Shown: positions 24,872-25,510 of the stretch, piece by piece | How the letters are laid out: each line of letters starts with the position of its first letter | How positions within the stretch are numbered: position 1 is the first letter of the stretch | Assembly (NCBI GenBank): GCA_016710365.1 | Contig: JADJVW010000044.1 | Coordinates: 1 to 25,510 of the forward strand | Direction of reading: 5' to 3' | Origin: Candidatus Caldilinea saccharophila | Lineage (GTDB): Bacteria; Chloroflexota; Anaerolineae; Caldilineales; Caldilineaceae | Length of the DNA stretch: 25,510 nt | Translations under genes and position numbers: made by a program | Notes under the pieces: model-generated | Databases searched by the model: none | Seen by the model: only the letters and a program-made list of their open reading frames with translations | What the model was told of the DNA's origin: nothing

Positions 24872-25510
24872 CTATCGCGTCTCCGTCACTTTGCGCAGCC
24901 CGCGTGGATGATCCGGATCGAAGTCGCGCACCGCGGCCAGATGCATGGCAAAGAGCTGGCACGGCACGATGGCCGTAAGCGGCGACAGCCATTCGGGCAC
25001 GCCGGCAGGCAGCGGAATGCCGGTGCGGCCCAACGCCAGCGTATCGGCGTCGTCGCTGATGGCGACAATCTCCGCCTCGCGCTGCTGGAGCGTCTGCACA
25101 AATTGCTTCATTTCTGGCAGCAGCACGCCCGACGGCGCGATCACGAAGGCCGGGAAACCGTGCTCGATCAGCGCCAGCGGACCGTGCATGAAGTCGGCGC
25201 TGCTGTACGACTCGGCGATGGTGTAGGTGAGTTCCTTCATCTTCAGCGCAAATTCAAAGGCGGTGGCGTAGCTGAAGCCGCGCCCCAGCACGACGCAGTC
25301 GCGCATGTAGCGATAGCGCTCGGCCAGCACGCCGATCTGCGGCGACAGCGCCAGCAACTCGTCCAATTTGTCGGGCACGGCGCGCAAAGCGTGACGCATC
25401 TGCTCATCGTCCTTGAGTTCGGTGCTCAACGCGGCAATCGCCGCCAGCGACGCCGTGTAGGTCTTGGTGGCCGCGATCGAACGCTCCTCGCCAGCGTGCA
25501 GCGTAATGAC
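24872..25510 (-). CDS. SIS-domain sugar-phosphate isomerase/aminotransferase-like protein, C-terminal part
   Basis: The frame is open to the window edge, so the 5' end is missing. It begins with VITLHAGEERSIAATKTYTA, the substrate-loop motif of GlmS-type SIS domains. Further on come VVLGRGFSYATAFEFALKMKELTYTIAESYSSADFMHGPLALIEHG and, at the C-terminus, DFDPDHPRGLRKVTET, both typical of the second SIS domain of GlmS-like and related isomerase proteins. Such proteins handle hexosamine or other sugar phosphates in the cytosol. Without the N-terminus it cannot be decided whether a glutamine amidotransferase domain is present; an isomerase/deaminase without one is more likely given the divergence from GlmS in the C-terminal end. 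Confidence 0.85.
   Translation of the reverse strand, partial: VITLHAGEERSIAATKTYTASLAAIAALSTELKDDEQMRHALRAVPDKLDELLALSPQIGVLAERYRYMRDCVVLGRGFSYATAFEFALKMKELTYTIAESYSSADFMHGPLALIEHGFPAFVIAPSGVLLPEMKQFVQTLQQREAEIVAISDDADTLALGRTGIPLPAGVPEWLSPLTAIVPCQLFAMHLAAVRDFDPDHPRGLRKVTETR

Overview
The window is GC-rich bacterial DNA. Its content suggests a member of the Chloroflexota, perhaps Caldilineae or Anaerolineae. The reasons are an X25-bearing pullulanase, a Tat-type lipoprotein sugar-binding protein, a SWIM-zinc-finger protein, an RHH-like/HNH gene pair and many intergenic palindromic repeats. This assignment is inference; no rRNA or marker tree is available here. No rRNA, tRNA or CRISPR array was seen.

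Layout. (1) 1-1155: 3' end of a pullulanase with two nearly identical X25 modules, then a palindromic repeat and a cre-like site. (2) 1347-11263: a plus-strand DNA-repair/defence-like block. It holds an AddB-like helicase/nuclease with an internal 12-residue tandem repeat, a MazE/MazF toxin-antitoxin pair with its own promoter, an AddA-like helicase/nuclease, and a UvrD-type helicase with an N-terminal RelE-like domain. (3) 11521-13903: broken genes, namely an McrC-type nuclease fragment and a SWIM zinc-finger protein interrupted by a stop and a frameshift. (4) 13945-14816: a HicA/HicB pair between two 96-bp direct repeats, with a promoter/operator that predicts a leaderless mRNA. (5) 14816-21133, minus strand: a sugar-uptake locus. 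In transcription order it is a LacI-family repressor, a solute-binding lipoprotein, two permeases and a broken FAD-dependent oxidoreductase. No ATPase gene is present, so a shared ATPase elsewhere is presumed. (6) 21410-25510: a THUMP-type RNA methyltransferase, an 85-bp tandem repeat, purC, a minus-strand pair (unknown RHH-like protein and HNH nuclease), and the end of a SIS-domain sugar isomerase.

Functionally, AddA and AddB together would process double-strand breaks and degrade foreign linear DNA. The AddA-like reading frame, restored through a frameshift, ends in an ATGA overlap with the RelE-UvrD gene, suggesting that three nuclease/helicase proteins are co-expressed. MazEF sits between the two add genes. 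With HicAB, the McrC remnant and the SWIM gene nearby, the region has the character of a defence or genome-maintenance island.

A general caution: at least four genes carry single-base-type frame breaks (AddB, AddA tail, SWIM, FAD oxidoreductase), and one also has an in-frame stop. In the FAD gene two breaks compensate each other. This could be true decay, but the number of isolated indels in otherwise well-conserved genes also fits residual sequencing error, and it should be settled before any functional claim.
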